Shown: piece by piece, positions 10,086-19,439 of the stretch
Layout: each line of letters begins with the position of its first letter
Numbering within the stretch: position 1 is the first letter of the stretch
Assembly (NCBI RefSeq): GCF_022129235.1
Contig: NZ_JADQAI010000003.1
Coordinates: forward strand, 248,001-312,000
From: Psychrobacter sp. Ps6
GTDB lineage: Bacteria; Pseudomonadota; Gammaproteobacteria; Pseudomonadales; Moraxellaceae
Direction: 5' to 3'
Length of the DNA stretch: 64,000 nucleotides
Position numbers and translations under genes: made by a program
Notes under the pieces: model-generated
Database searches by the model: none
What the model saw: the letters and a program-made list of their open reading frames with translations, nothing else
What the model was told of the DNA's origin: nothing

Positions 10086-10599
10086 ATTTCTCTCTCAATA
10101 AAGGATAGGTAAAAGCAAAATTAGACGCATAGTAACAAAAAATCCTAGACTTGGTAACTGTTAATCATAGACGGGGCACGTTTTTCTTAGTGCTATGTCA
10201 TGCTAACTTGACGTCAAATACAGTCAGATACTACTCAGCCAAGGATTCACGCTTCAATAGGTTCAAATCAGCAAAGATAAAATACCAAATGACAAGCCGA
10301 AGAGGGCGTTGACTAATAATGAGTATGGAGGCAAAACGCAACAATAAAAAGTGCCAAAAAATAAAAACTTAAAAATAGCGACTTATTGTGCATTGGTATC
10401 ATCAATGCTACTATCAAATGGCAATGATTGCCTGCATTTAGTATGCTGTCTGTAGAAGCACAATATCGCTTTAAAACAGTGACTAAGTCAGCTTTGAGCG
10501 ACTATGAATATTGATTCATCGATACTCTATATCACATTGTCAATCTACATGGTTTGCTCGTTATAACATATTCCCTTTTCTCTTTTTAGGTTACCTAAC
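10086..10599. other. Intergenic region between divergent yajC and the CNNM gene
   Basis: About 510 bases that must hold promoters for both divergent genes. It is A-rich in the middle. I see no convincing ORF with a ribosome binding site, no RNA gene and no strong hairpin. Confidence 0.5.
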
Positions 10600-11913
10600 T
10601 TGTTCACCACTTTTATGTTTGTACCTCGTTTATGTCGTCCGCGTGCTCATCGTAAAGACGCATCTGCAGAACCTCCCCCGAGAATGACTACTAGTTCTCG
10701 ATTTGGTTATACTTCTTTGTCAGCACTATCTGCATTGGCAATTCTTATGCTACCGCAGGCAGTATGGGCAGCTGGTGCTGTAGCAACACCAACTGCAGCA
10801 GCAGCACCAACCGCACTTAACGTAGCATTATTGATATTTTTTGTGGCTGTTGCTATCGGTATCTCATTTGTGTGCTCTTTATCAGAGGCCGCATTACTGA
10901 GCATGACGCCATCCTATATTGCGGATGTTCAAGAACACAATCCAAAAAAAGCAAATATGCTAAGACGCTTAAAGGTCGATAATATTGATCAATCGTTAGC
11001 CGCTATTTTAACGTTGAATACCGTTGCCCATACACTTGGCTCTATCGGAGCGGGTGCTCAGGCTACGATTGTGTTTGGTAGTGCTTGGTTTGGGCTATTT
11101 TCTGCCATTATGACGCTTGCCATCTTATTTTTATCTGAGATTATCCCAAAGACACTTGGAACGGTATATTGGCGTCAGTTAAGTGGTATGGTCGCTTATT
11201 TCGTGCGCGGTATCATCTTGCTGCTTTATCCGCTTATTTGGATTTCGGAGCGGCTAACGAAACTGCTGGTACGTGGCAAAGAACCACAAGCCTTTAGCCG
11301 TCGTGAGTTTGCTGCGCTTGCTAGTATCGGTGAAGAGTCAGGACAAATTGACCCATTAGAATCTCGTATCATTCGTAACTTGCTTGCATTTGGCGCGATT
11401 AAAGTCGAAGACATCATGACCCCGCGTTCGGTGATGCTCGCATTTGAAGAAAACAAAACAGTGGCTGAGTTATTGGTTGATCGTCCAAAGCTCACGTTTT
11501 CTCGACTGCCGATTTATGATGGTGATCTAGATAACATTACTGGTTTTGTTTTAAAAACTGACATGCTGTTGGCCAAAGTCAATCATGCCATGCACAAGCC
11601 TTTGACGCAGTTCAAAAGAGACATTACGTTTGTATTTTCTAAAATGAAATTGTTTGATCTGTTGGAGCTTATGCTAAAAAACCGTATTCATATCGCAATT
11701 ACGGTTGGCGAATACGGTGAAGTCAAAGGGTTGGTCACGTTAGAAGATGTCTTTGAAACATTATTAGGTCTTGAGATTGTCGATGAGATAGATCGCGTGG
11801 AAGACATGCAGGCCTTAGCTCGACAGATGATGGACAGACGCGTAGAGCGTTTGGGTATGAAACTCAGTGATGATGAGCAGTATGAAGACAGCAATAGTGA
11901 AAACAAATTTTAG
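10600..11913 (+). CDS. CNNM/DUF21 and CBS-domain membrane protein (HlyC/CorC-like)
   Basis: Up to 437 aa. After the N-terminus comes a CNNM (DUF21) domain with membrane segments from about residue 75 and motifs FVCSLSEAALLSMTPS and ILFLSEIIPKTLG. A CBS pair follows (VEDIMTPRSVMLAF; GEYGEVKGLVTLEDVFE). Relatives are implicated in Mg2+ or Co2+ transport. The C-terminal CorC_HlyC domain of the larger family members is absent: the protein stops about 50 residues after the second CBS motif. The start is uncertain. TTG at 10600 has AGG nine bases upstream; ATG at 10615 is possible; ATG at 10684 would give a signal-peptide-like N-terminus ending in AVWAAGA. The coordinates use the longest form. Confidence 0.8.
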   Translation: MFTTFMFVPRLCRPRAHRKDASAEPPPRMTTSSRFGYTSLSALSALAILMLPQAVWAAGAVATPTAAAAPTALNVALLIFFVAVAIGISFVCSLSEAALLSMTPSYIADVQEHNPKKANMLRRLKVDNIDQSLAAILTLNTVAHTLGSIGAGAQATIVFGSAWFGLFSAIMTLAILFLSEIIPKTLGTVYWRQLSGMVAYFVRGIILLLYPLIWISERLTKLLVRGKEPQAFSRREFAALASIGEESGQIDPLESRIIRNLLAFGAIKVEDIMTPRSVMLAFEENKTVAELLVDRPKLTFSRLPIYDGDLDNITGFVLKTDMLLAKVNHAMHKPLTQFKRDITFVFSKMKLFDLLELMLKNRIHIAITVGEYGEVKGLVTLEDVFETLLGLEIVDEIDRVEDMQALARQMMDRRVERLGMKLSDDEQYEDSNSENKF

Positions 11914-12144
11914 CGTTATCGATTGCATGCTATTGCTATTATCACGACCAAAGTTGTTGAAATCAGAGGATATAATAACCTTCGATTCAAAGAACGGCTT
12001 TTGTGGGCATCCTGTGCTTTTATGTTCGCAATAATTACACAGGGTGTCACACGGCTGTGAGAATTCAATGATAGGCTCAGCCTATTATATGAGTACGCTT
12101 ATACCAATATACTGCTAAACTAGATGCTATAAAGACGCTCCTTG

Positions 12145-12178
12145 CCAATATATGACAATAACCAATATATGACAATAA
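12145..12178 (+). repeat. Perfect 17-bp tandem duplication in a 5' leader
   Basis: CCAATATATGACAATAA occurs twice head to tail (12145-12161, 12162-12178). It ends 16 bases before the Shine-Dalgarno AAGGA of the next gene, so it probably lies in its promoter or 5' untranslated region. Confidence 0.9.
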
Positions 12179-12204
12179 CGGAAATAGTATCGCTAAGGAC
12201 TATC

Positions 12205-12699
12205 ATGAAACGACTATGGGGAAAGAGCTTAATGGCTCTACTATTGAAGGGCGCTAGCATAACTGCGATAGTAGCAGTGGCCAGCACAGTGAGTATCAGT
12301 GCGCAAGCTGCCACCATGACCGAAGCTTTGGTGCAAAACTATGCAGCAGCAATGAAATCGTCTGCAAATAGTCAGAGTATCAATCAAGTCGCACGTCTGG
12401 TATCAGACGACGCGCTTATTTCATTATCCAGAAAAGGTAAATCTACTAGCTTAGATAAAGATGCATATTTGAAGCTATTGCAAAACAGCTGGAATGATAC
12501 GTCTAATTATCGCTACGATATTTCTGTAGATAACATCGTTATTACAGGAGATCAGGCCAAAGCCAATGTAACGACAAATGAGAGCTGGACGAAAAACGGT
12601 CAGCAAATATCATTTGTTACGACATCTCGCGTAACGCTGACAGTATCGACTGGTAACGCTGTATTACTACGTGCAGTATCACAAGTAGCTATTAACTAA
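12205..12699 (+). CDS. Small exported protein of unknown function
   Basis: A 164-aa protein starting MKRLWGKSLM. It has a clear signal peptide with cleavage probably after AQA (SISAQA-ATM, around residues 30-36). The mature part of about 130 aa starts with helices (ALVQNYAAAMKSSANSQSIN) and ends in alternating beta-type stretches (ANVTTNESWTKNGQQISFV, then TTSRVTLTV). The order, small helices then a curved sheet, would fit an NTF2/SnoaL-like fold, but I cannot name a family. AAGGA six bases upstream fixes the start; the frame extends upstream to 12142 but those codons run through the tandem repeat and lack a ribosome site. It is upstream of MltD, not obviously in an operon with it. Confidence 0.75.
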   Translation: MKRLWGKSLMALLLKGASITAIVAVASTVSISAQAATMTEALVQNYAAAMKSSANSQSINQVARLVSDDALISLSRKGKSTSLDKDAYLKLLQNSWNDTSNYRYDISVDNIVITGDQAKANVTTNESWTKNGQQISFVTTSRVTLTVSTGNAVLLRAVSQVAIN

Positions 12700-12844
12700 G
12701 TACTGGTTAACACAATCTATTAGATACTAGTAAAAATGATTATTAGTATCTTTTATATTAGGCTGGTCTTTACTTTACGTTGCATACTATACTATCTCTC
12801 AACTTCGTCTTATCACTTTCTGTCGTTAGGAAACTTCCAATATC

Positions 12845-15800
12845 ATGTCTACTGTGCTATCAAAATCTCGCTCGTTTGTTGCGTTACCATTGACGCTCGC
12901 GGTATCAACTTTACTTATCAGTGCGTGTAGCAACACCTCAGCAGTAAAAAATAAAGGTGCAACCAATAGCTCAGCTGTTATTACCAAGCGTCCTGCTAAT
13001 CAAGGAGCGACTACAACAAGTAGTGCAGACTATTCAACTGCGTTTTTGGATGCAGAGAGCTTGGATGAATTGGCAGATCTATTAGAAGCCACTGACATGA
13101 CAATGGTGGAGGGCAACCAGCTTGCTATTCAGCAGTATGGTGACTTATGGAATCGTTTACGTGCCGGCTACCGTATGAACGGTGGTAAGCCGATTTATAA
13201 TCAGCGTATCGAAGGGCAAAAGAGTTGGTTTACCAGCAGACAAGACTATCTAAACCGTTTGACGGCGCGTGCCAGTCGCTACATTTACCATACGGTACGA
13301 GAGGCTGAACGCCGCAATATTCCAACAGAGCTGGCGTTGTTACCGGTTATTGAAAGCTCGTACGATCCAAGTGGTACCAGTAGTGCAGCAGCGGCAGGTC
13401 TATGGCAGTTTATCCCAAGTACGGGTCGTATCTATGGTCTGAATCAAAGCAGCACCTATGATGGCCGCCGTGACGTTATCGAATCAACGCGCGCCGCTTA
13501 TGACTTTTTGACTGCGCTACACAATCAGTTTGGTAGCTGGGAGCTGGCGCTAGCTGCCTACAATGCAGGACCTGGCCGTATCCAAAAAGCGATTGATGCC
13601 AACGCTGCACGTGGACTACCAACGGACTACTGGTCACTACAACTACCAACTGAAACCATGAATTATGTGCCGCGCTTTTTGGCCGTAGCCGAAATTGTGG
13701 CGAAACCTGAACAGTATGGCGTATATCTGCCAGCTATCGCTAACCGTCAGCATTTCCGTAGTGTGCCGGTCAACTACGGTGTGAGCTTGTCTGAAGTATC
13801 ACAGCTTACAGGCGTGAGTTATGATGAGTTAGAGCGACTCAATACGGCATTGACTTCAGGTCGTGTAGATTCCTCTGGTCCACAGCGCGTTATCATTCCT
13901 AACGATGTTAGCTTAAATGCTGATGCCAAACTGAGCCTATTGCGTGGTAATGGCACAGGCAATGTATTGGCTTCTAGCAATACAAGTACCCCAACCACAA
14001 CGATGCCAAGCTACAACAGTAAGCCATACACTTCGTCGTCATTGCCATCTAGCAGTAGCGCATTGGCTGATTATGCTGCTAGCGCAAGCGTACCTCAGCA
14101 AACAACGAGCTATATCTCACCGTCTGCTCAAACGACTAGCAGCTCTGTCTATAGTGATAATGCCTCAGTACGTACCGAGCCGCCAATAACCAATGCAGAA
14201 ACCAAAAAAATCAATGCTGAGCTCAAGAGCAGCAACAGTCTACCGACTACCTCAGCTCAGATTACTCGGAATAATACGATTGTCCAAGAGCCACCGCTTA
14301 GCAAAGAAGAGCGCGACTTCATTGCCAACCAAATCCGTAGCAATACCTCTGAGACTAACGTTATTAACGCAGATGGTAACATCAACCTATCAGCCGTACA
14401 GACGCAGCAGTCTATCTTAGAAGCAAGCGGTGAAGAGAAAAAGCTGAGCTTTGCTAAAACATCAGTTAGTAAACCAAAACCACAAGGCACGCGTACCACT
14501 TATACGGTCAAACGTGGTGATACTCTATCGAATATCGCGAGCCGTGCAGGGGTAAATTGGCGTGATATCGCAGAATGGAACCAAATAGATGCCAGTGCCA
14601 ACCTACTATCTGGCAGCACATTGTATCTATATAACGCCAAAACTATCGAGCCGCTAAGCACTGCCAGTAACCCAGCCGCCAATCAGCCTGAAAGCTACGT
14701 TGTGCAAGGTGGCGACACGCTTATCGGTACGGCTAACCGCTTTGGTTTATCGGTCACACAGCTTGCCAGCTATAATAATCTCAGTAGCCGTGCTGATCTG
14801 CTCAGAGGACAAAAGCTCTGGCTAGTACCTGGTAAGGTAAAAGCGCCCGCCACAACACCTGCAGCACCATCTACTAGACCGAGTAAATCAAGCACGGCGA
14901 CTAAGAACTATAAAGTAAAACCGGGTGACGGCCTTATTGCCTTAGCGCGTCAATTTAACGTATCGACAGACACGTTAGCTAGCTTAAATGGCATGAGTAC
15001 CACAAGCTCGCTGTATGTGGGTCAAACACTAAAAGTACCTGCTAGCGCTAATTTTGATGCAGCAAGTACCGCAAGCTCTAGCAGTGCTAGCAACGCTAGT
15101 AATACAAGCTCAGTAGCGACCACCAGTTATAAAGTAAAATCAGGTGATACCTTGATCGGTATTGCCAATAGCGTGGGTGTTAGTGCAGCAGAGATCGCTG
15201 CTGTAAACAGCAACTTTGATGCAAGAGCGCGCCTACAACGTGGGCAGACGATTAAAGTACCGGTTTCAAAAGAGTTAGTTGATCGCCAACTGAATGATAA
15301 AGCCGTCAGTTATAAAGTCAAATCAGGTGATACGCTAACGGGTGTCGCCAAACGCTATAATATCGGCTTGAGCGATTTAGCCTCAGCAAATAACCTGAGC
15401 ACGACGTCTAACTTGATATTAGGTCGTACCATCACTATTCCTGCGGGCGGTAGCGTGGCAAGTTCTTCGGCTTCTAACAGTAGTCAAAGCAACAGTAGTC
15501 AGAGTAGTAGCAGTTCTGCTAGCAGCACCAATACCAGTAGTCCTGCAAGCAGTGGTAAAAAGCTAGGAAATACTGAAAATTACAAAGTCAAATCTGGCGA
15601 TGGATTAATTGCCTTAGCACGTCAGTTTGGTATCTCTGTAGAAGATTTGGCAGCGACCAATGACTTGGCAACAAACGCTCAACTGCAGCGTGGACAGACC
15701 CTAAAAGTGCCAAAAGCGACGGTAAGCTACACGGTTGGCTCAGGCGATAGCTTGATTGGCTTATCACGTAAATATGGCGTATCAACCCAGGAATTGGCTG

Positions 15801-15868
15801 AGATGAATAATATCGCTGCTGATACTATGTTGCAACGTGGTCAGCGTCTAACGGTACCCAATCGTTAA
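12845..15868 (+). CDS. mltD: Membrane-bound lytic transglycosylase D-type lipoprotein with seven LysM domains
   Basis: A 1007-aa periplasmic enzyme predicted to cleave peptidoglycan glycan strands to 1,6-anhydro products. The signal peptide ends in a lipobox LLISAC (Cys about residue 28). The GH23 domain spans roughly residues 130-330: the catalytic Glu lies in LLPVIESSYDP, with SAAAAGLWQFIPSTG and LALAAYNAGPGR following. After a Ser/Thr-rich linker come seven LysM modules starting near residues 552, 617, 688, 761, 822, 912 and 961, most with a YKVKSGDTL-like opening. E. coli MltD (452 aa) has two. Ser/Asn-rich spacers (near 735-755 and 880-905) look repeat-expanded. The gene ends at a strong terminator. 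Confidence 0.93.
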   Translation: MSTVLSKSRSFVALPLTLAVSTLLISACSNTSAVKNKGATNSSAVITKRPANQGATTTSSADYSTAFLDAESLDELADLLEATDMTMVEGNQLAIQQYGDLWNRLRAGYRMNGGKPIYNQRIEGQKSWFTSRQDYLNRLTARASRYIYHTVREAERRNIPTELALLPVIESSYDPSGTSSAAAAGLWQFIPSTGRIYGLNQSSTYDGRRDVIESTRAAYDFLTALHNQFGSWELALAAYNAGPGRIQKAIDANAARGLPTDYWSLQLPTETMNYVPRFLAVAEIVAKPEQYGVYLPAIANRQHFRSVPVNYGVSLSEVSQLTGVSYDELERLNTALTSGRVDSSGPQRVIIPNDVSLNADAKLSLLRGNGTGNVLASSNTSTPTTTMPSYNSKPYTSSSLPSSSSALADYAASASVPQQTTSYISPSAQTTSSSVYSDNASVRTEPPITNAETKKINAELKSSNSLPTTSAQITRNNTIVQEPPLSKEERDFIANQIRSNTSETNVINADGNINLSAVQTQQSILEASGEEKKLSFAKTSVSKPKPQGTRTTYTVKRGDTLSNIASRAGVNWRDIAEWNQIDASANLLSGSTLYLYNAKTIEPLSTASNPAANQPESYVVQGGDTLIGTANRFGLSVTQLASYNNLSSRADLLRGQKLWLVPGKVKAPATTPAAPSTRPSKSSTATKNYKVKPGDGLIALARQFNVSTDTLASLNGMSTTSSLYVGQTLKVPASANFDAASTASSSSASNASNTSSVATTSYKVKSGDTLIGIANSVGVSAAEIAAVNSNFDARARLQRGQTIKVPVSKELVDRQLNDKAVSYKVKSGDTLTGVAKRYNIGLSDLASANNLSTTSNLILGRTITIPAGGSVASSSASNSSQSNSSQSSSSSASSTNTSSPASSGKKLGNTENYKVKSGDGLIALARQFGISVEDLAATNDLATNAQLQRGQTLKVPKATVSYTVGSGDSLIGLSRKYGVSTQELAEMNNIAADTMLQRGQRLTVPNR

Positions 15869-15930
15869 GCAATAACGTATTATCGAATGATATATACATA
15901 AATATCGCCAATATAAATCGTAACGCACAA

Positions 15931-15961
15931 AAAAGCTGCTCTATATAAGAGCAGCTTTTTT
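15931..15961. terminator. Bidirectional terminator between mltD and the MltF-like gene
   Basis: Stem AGCTGCTCT/AGAGCAGCT (15934-15956) with a five-base loop, flanked by a run of As on the left and Ts on the right, so it works in both directions between two convergent genes. Confidence 0.87.
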
Positions 15962-16006
15962 TACGTAAAAATTAGGTGTCTTAAGATATCTAATAGAGTT
16001 TATTAA

Positions 16007-17212
16007 CTAGACAGTTTGAGTTTTGATAGACTCAAGATAGCTTCTGATGTTGCTAACATAATGCATCGCTTGGCCATAGCGGCTGTTTGATGCTTTGTTA
16101 TCCGCCAAGTACGCATAAACGTTCGCCCAGCTCTTGTCGTCAATGCCTTGGGCGCGTAATTTGCGCTGAATGCTTTTCACCGCATTTGGACCCATATTAT
16201 AACCAGCAAGTGCAAACCAGACACGGTCAGTCTTAGGTACATCCGCGAAATCTGCTTTCATTTGCTCTAGATAACGAGCGCCGCCGCCGATACTTTGATA
16301 AGGGTCAACGCGGTCTGACACGCCCATAGCCTTTGCAGTATTATTGGTCAGCATCATAAGGCCGCGTACGCCAGTCGGAGACACCGCGTTGGCATCAAGA
16401 TGTGACTCTTGATAACCCATAGCAACCAACAATTCCCAATCATGATTGTAATTGCGTGCTTGCTCTTCAAACGAAGACTGATAATCAGGCAGTTTTTCTG
16501 TCAGTGTTTTTTGGAAATGATCCTGACTATAAGCGTCTTTTAGCAAATTCTGATTGTAAAATGCCGCTAATTTCTGTGTGTTCTTTAGCTTGATGCTATC
16601 GCACAAGAAATAGCTGGCTTTTTTAGACAGTGGATCATTAGGCGAGCTGAATGTCCAGCTGACTTTTGGATGCAGACCATTTTTAGTCAAGCTTGAGTCG
16701 TAGCCACAGCTGACATTAATAGATGATAGATTGAGCTGGCTTTTTAGTTTGGTACTAGCCGTGGTCAACGCCATATCAGCGTCACCTGATCTTAAGGCTT
16801 TGAGTGCAGCTTCTTCATTGGCATAGGCTTTTAAATTGATATCCACGCCAAGCTCGTCTGCATAGGTGCGCACGAGGTCAAAGCCAAAGCCATGTTGGAA
16901 GCCATCAGTGGCAAAATAAGTACTATCACCTGGAACAGCGGCAATGGTTAAAGTGTTTTCCATCATGACATTGGCATAGGCTGGTACCTTTGTATTCATT
17001 GTCGTTAGGCTCTGTGCAGGTAAAGAGAGCAAAGCTATACTGGATACTTGTGCCAGCTTCTTGGTTCTGGCAAAACGACCCGACGCAGTAGGGGTAGATG
17101 AAACGATGTTACTTTTGGTGTTAAGTAGGCGTTTAGATGGACGTAGTAAATGAGAAATACGGCGTTTGGCACCTTGCGCAGATCCTTTGACACGATAAGT
17201 AATACGTTGCAT
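16007..17212 (-). CDS. mltF: MltF-like lytic transglycosylase
   Basis: A 401-aa protein combining a periplasmic solute-binding (SBP_bac_3-like) domain (about residues 85-240) with a C-terminal lytic transglycosylase domain (about 255-395). This is the MltF architecture. The catalytic Glu is in VAMGYQESHLD, followed by SPTGVRGLMMLTNNTAKAMGV and WFALAGYNMGPNAV. The N-terminus is odd: the first 55 residues are very basic and only a weak hydrophobic stretch follows (VSSIALLSLPAQS, near residues 56-70), with no lipobox Cys. So it may be a soluble or non-classically anchored enzyme, or the start is further in. AGGAG eight bases upstream supports the chosen start. It is convergent with mltD. Confidence 0.82.
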   Translation of the reverse strand: MQRITYRVKGSAQGAKRRISHLLRPSKRLLNTKSNIVSSTPTASGRFARTKKLAQVSSIALLSLPAQSLTTMNTKVPAYANVMMENTLTIAAVPGDSTYFATDGFQHGFGFDLVRTYADELGVDINLKAYANEEAALKALRSGDADMALTTASTKLKSQLNLSSINVSCGYDSSLTKNGLHPKVSWTFSSPNDPLSKKASYFLCDSIKLKNTQKLAAFYNQNLLKDAYSQDHFQKTLTEKLPDYQSSFEEQARNYNHDWELLVAMGYQESHLDANAVSPTGVRGLMMLTNNTAKAMGVSDRVDPYQSIGGGARYLEQMKADFADVPKTDRVWFALAGYNMGPNAVKSIQRKLRAQGIDDKSWANVYAYLADNKASNSRYGQAMHYVSNIRSYLESIKTQTV

Positions 17213-18235
17213 GGATGTCTCCTGATTTTAGCCATCCTTCTTACCGCAAAAACGCGTAAAAATATATGCATAGCAATTGGCATGTATCAATACAGCATTT
17301 CAGACGACATTGTACTTTTGAGTAAAATAAGCACATATCATCCTGCCTGATTATAGCGCCACTAGCATGCTCTCTCTAAGAGTTAGCGATGTGGATTTAT
17401 GGGTCAGCCCGCTATCGATGTGTCGATTATATGCTTAAAATAAAAGCATAAGACAGTCGTCTTAAAATCTGGACGCACGGCTACACGAAGGATGTAAATC
17501 AGATGATTCCTTCATCGATAACGCAATATGGCTAATGGCCAAACAACTATATATCAAACATAGGTAAGGTCATGAGTAAGTTATTGAGACAACGACATCA
17601 AGCAAAGCGGTGAGGTAATGATTGGCCACTGAGACCAATATATTCATCTACTTTGATGATGCTAACTTTAATAACTAACGACACCTTGAGCGATTAGTAG
17701 TAAGGTGGCTAGCTGCTAAAGTTAATTGTCCAGCAATGAGGGCATGCAACTCAGTCATATTTGATAGCTAATAAAAGTATGCTATCAAAAAGGTGGTGCA
17801 AAACTGTCATCGCGACACTAAAAATAAAAACACGGTATAAACCAAATATCGAGTGTATACATCGTGTTTTAACTGGCGACGTTCCAAAATTTCATTGCTC
17901 ATAGAGCATAATAAAGTTTCAGATAACCGCCAGCATTATTTTAGCGCCATAACCGGAAGCTGTAATAATGGGAAGTTTCATGACAAAACGTTCTTTCTTA
18001 CAGGTAGTAATATGCGGTTACTGCTTGCATTATTCAAGTGGAGTTAAGAAAAAAGCGATAAAACTTAACAATTGCGATATAAACGGTTAAATTTAGCCAT
18101 GTTATACGCGTGCTGGTCACAAATTTATCAATGACTCTTTCGATGACTACCAAAATCGCGCCTATAACTGCTACTTATTCAGCCCATTACTTTTGTCCTA
18201 ATCATGGCTACGTTATTGGCGATACATGGGAAATA
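17213..18235. other. One-kilobase region without a convincing gene
   Basis: Holds the promoter side of the MltF-like gene and the downstream side of the Nif3-like gene. Two hairpins stand out. TTGATAGC/GCTATCAA spans 17761-17788 with a 12-base loop. The larger one, 17827-17870, pairs AAAACACG with CGTGTTTT and GTATA with TATAC. A 36-codon ORF at 17980-18090 (+) with GGGAAG upstream is not persuasive. No RNA gene was recognised. Confidence 0.5.
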
Positions 18236-19072
18236 CTAAGCTGGATTTTCAATATCAATAAAGGTAACTGGCAGTCCATATTCTTGGGCAACTATCTCTC
18301 CTAACGCTTGAATACCACCGCGCTCTGTCGCATGATGACCACAGGCAAAATAATCAATACCCAGCTCACGAGCAATATGCGTGGTACGCTCAGAGATCTC
18401 ACCAGAGATGAATGCATCACAGCCCATAATGGCAGCCTGTTCGATCATATCTTGCGCGCCGCCTGTACAGATACCGACACGTTTGATCACTCTCTCGCTA
18501 TTGGCAGTCGTTTTCGCATTATCATCAGCAGCATGATGCTCATAATTAGCCGAAATATGTAGTGGGGTACGACCGAGCGCTTGAGTAATCTTTGCGATCA
18601 GGCTATCAGCACTCTGCGGTGTACAAGTGGCGATATTACCAACAGGGTGTGATTCGTTAGGGTAGAGCGGGCCAGTAATGGTCATATCTAGTACGTCTGC
18701 CAGTTTTGCATTGTTACCAATCACGGGATGCGCATCAAGCGGTAAATGATAGCCAATCATAGAGATACCATGTTGCATCAATTTGCGGATACGTCGACCT
18801 TTCATGCCTGTGATAGGCGCAGGTTCGCCTTTCCAAAAATACCCATGATGGACCATAATCGCATCGGCATTGTCAGCGATAGCTGCATCAATCAGCGCCT
18901 CGCACGCTGTCACACCTGTGACGATACGTTGTATTGGACGACCGCCATCTACTTGTAGGCCATTTGGCGCGTAGTCTTTGAACGCACTAGCAGATAAATA
19001 CTCATCACAAAATTGCGTCAATGCTTGTGCGCTGATACTTTTGGTCGAAGGTTCAGTAGTATTTTGGGTCAT
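18236..19072 (-). CDS. Nif3-like dinuclear metal-centre protein (YbgI family)
   Basis: A 278-aa member of the Nif3/YbgI family, which form toroidal hexamers with a two-metal site. Metal-ligand motifs are visible as MVHHGYFW (near residue 73) and, at the C-terminus, YFACGHHATERGG. YAPNGLQVDG near the N-terminus is also diagnostic. The biochemical role is unproven; GTP cyclohydrolase or general hydrolase roles have been proposed in the family. AAGGA lies upstream of the start. It is divergent from an HtrA protease; a Nif3-like gene next to algW is also known in Pseudomonas, which supports the neighbour assignment. Confidence 0.9.
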   Translation of the reverse strand: MTQNTTEPSTKSISAQALTQFCDEYLSASAFKDYAPNGLQVDGGRPIQRIVTGVTACEALIDAAIADNADAIMVHHGYFWKGEPAPITGMKGRRIRKLMQHGISMIGYHLPLDAHPVIGNNAKLADVLDMTITGPLYPNESHPVGNIATCTPQSADSLIAKITQALGRTPLHISANYEHHAADDNAKTTANSERVIKRVGICTGGAQDMIEQAAIMGCDAFISGEISERTTHIARELGIDYFACGHHATERGGIQALGEIVAQEYGLPVTFIDIENPA

Positions 19073-19439
19073 TAGGTTTCCTTATTGTTATTGCCTTGCA
19101 TAATGCATTGTCATTCAAACATAGTGGTTTAAAAAAGTTATCTAAAGATGGGGGCTTATAAGAGATAAATAGTTGATCATTATCTATCGTATATTTCTAA
19201 TAACAGTAATTTTAACATGGCACTGTAAAAGAGTAGATAAGATGGATAACTGAAATGGTACACGATACGTTACTATTTCACGGCATTGCGGTTATAATTT
19301 ATACATGTGAGTCTGCCTAGCTCTGGCTATCAATTGCCTAATAAAGCAATTGTCTAATCAAGCCATGATGGTTGAATAGTCGCAGTCTTCTCACCTTATT
19401 TCTCACTGTCCGTCTGCATTAAATTTATAGAGGTTCTAT
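19073..19439. other. Divergent promoter region of the Nif3-like and HtrA genes
   Basis: About 370 AT-rich bases between divergent starts. A good -10-like TATAAT occurs at 19293-19298 facing the HtrA gene, without an obvious -35. A short inverted repeat CAATTG...CAATTG sits near 19330-19355. No ORF seen. Confidence 0.4.

Noticed and set aside
17980..18090. 36-codon ORF in the gene-free region
   Set aside because: GGGAAG lies upstream, but spacing is short and the product looks random.
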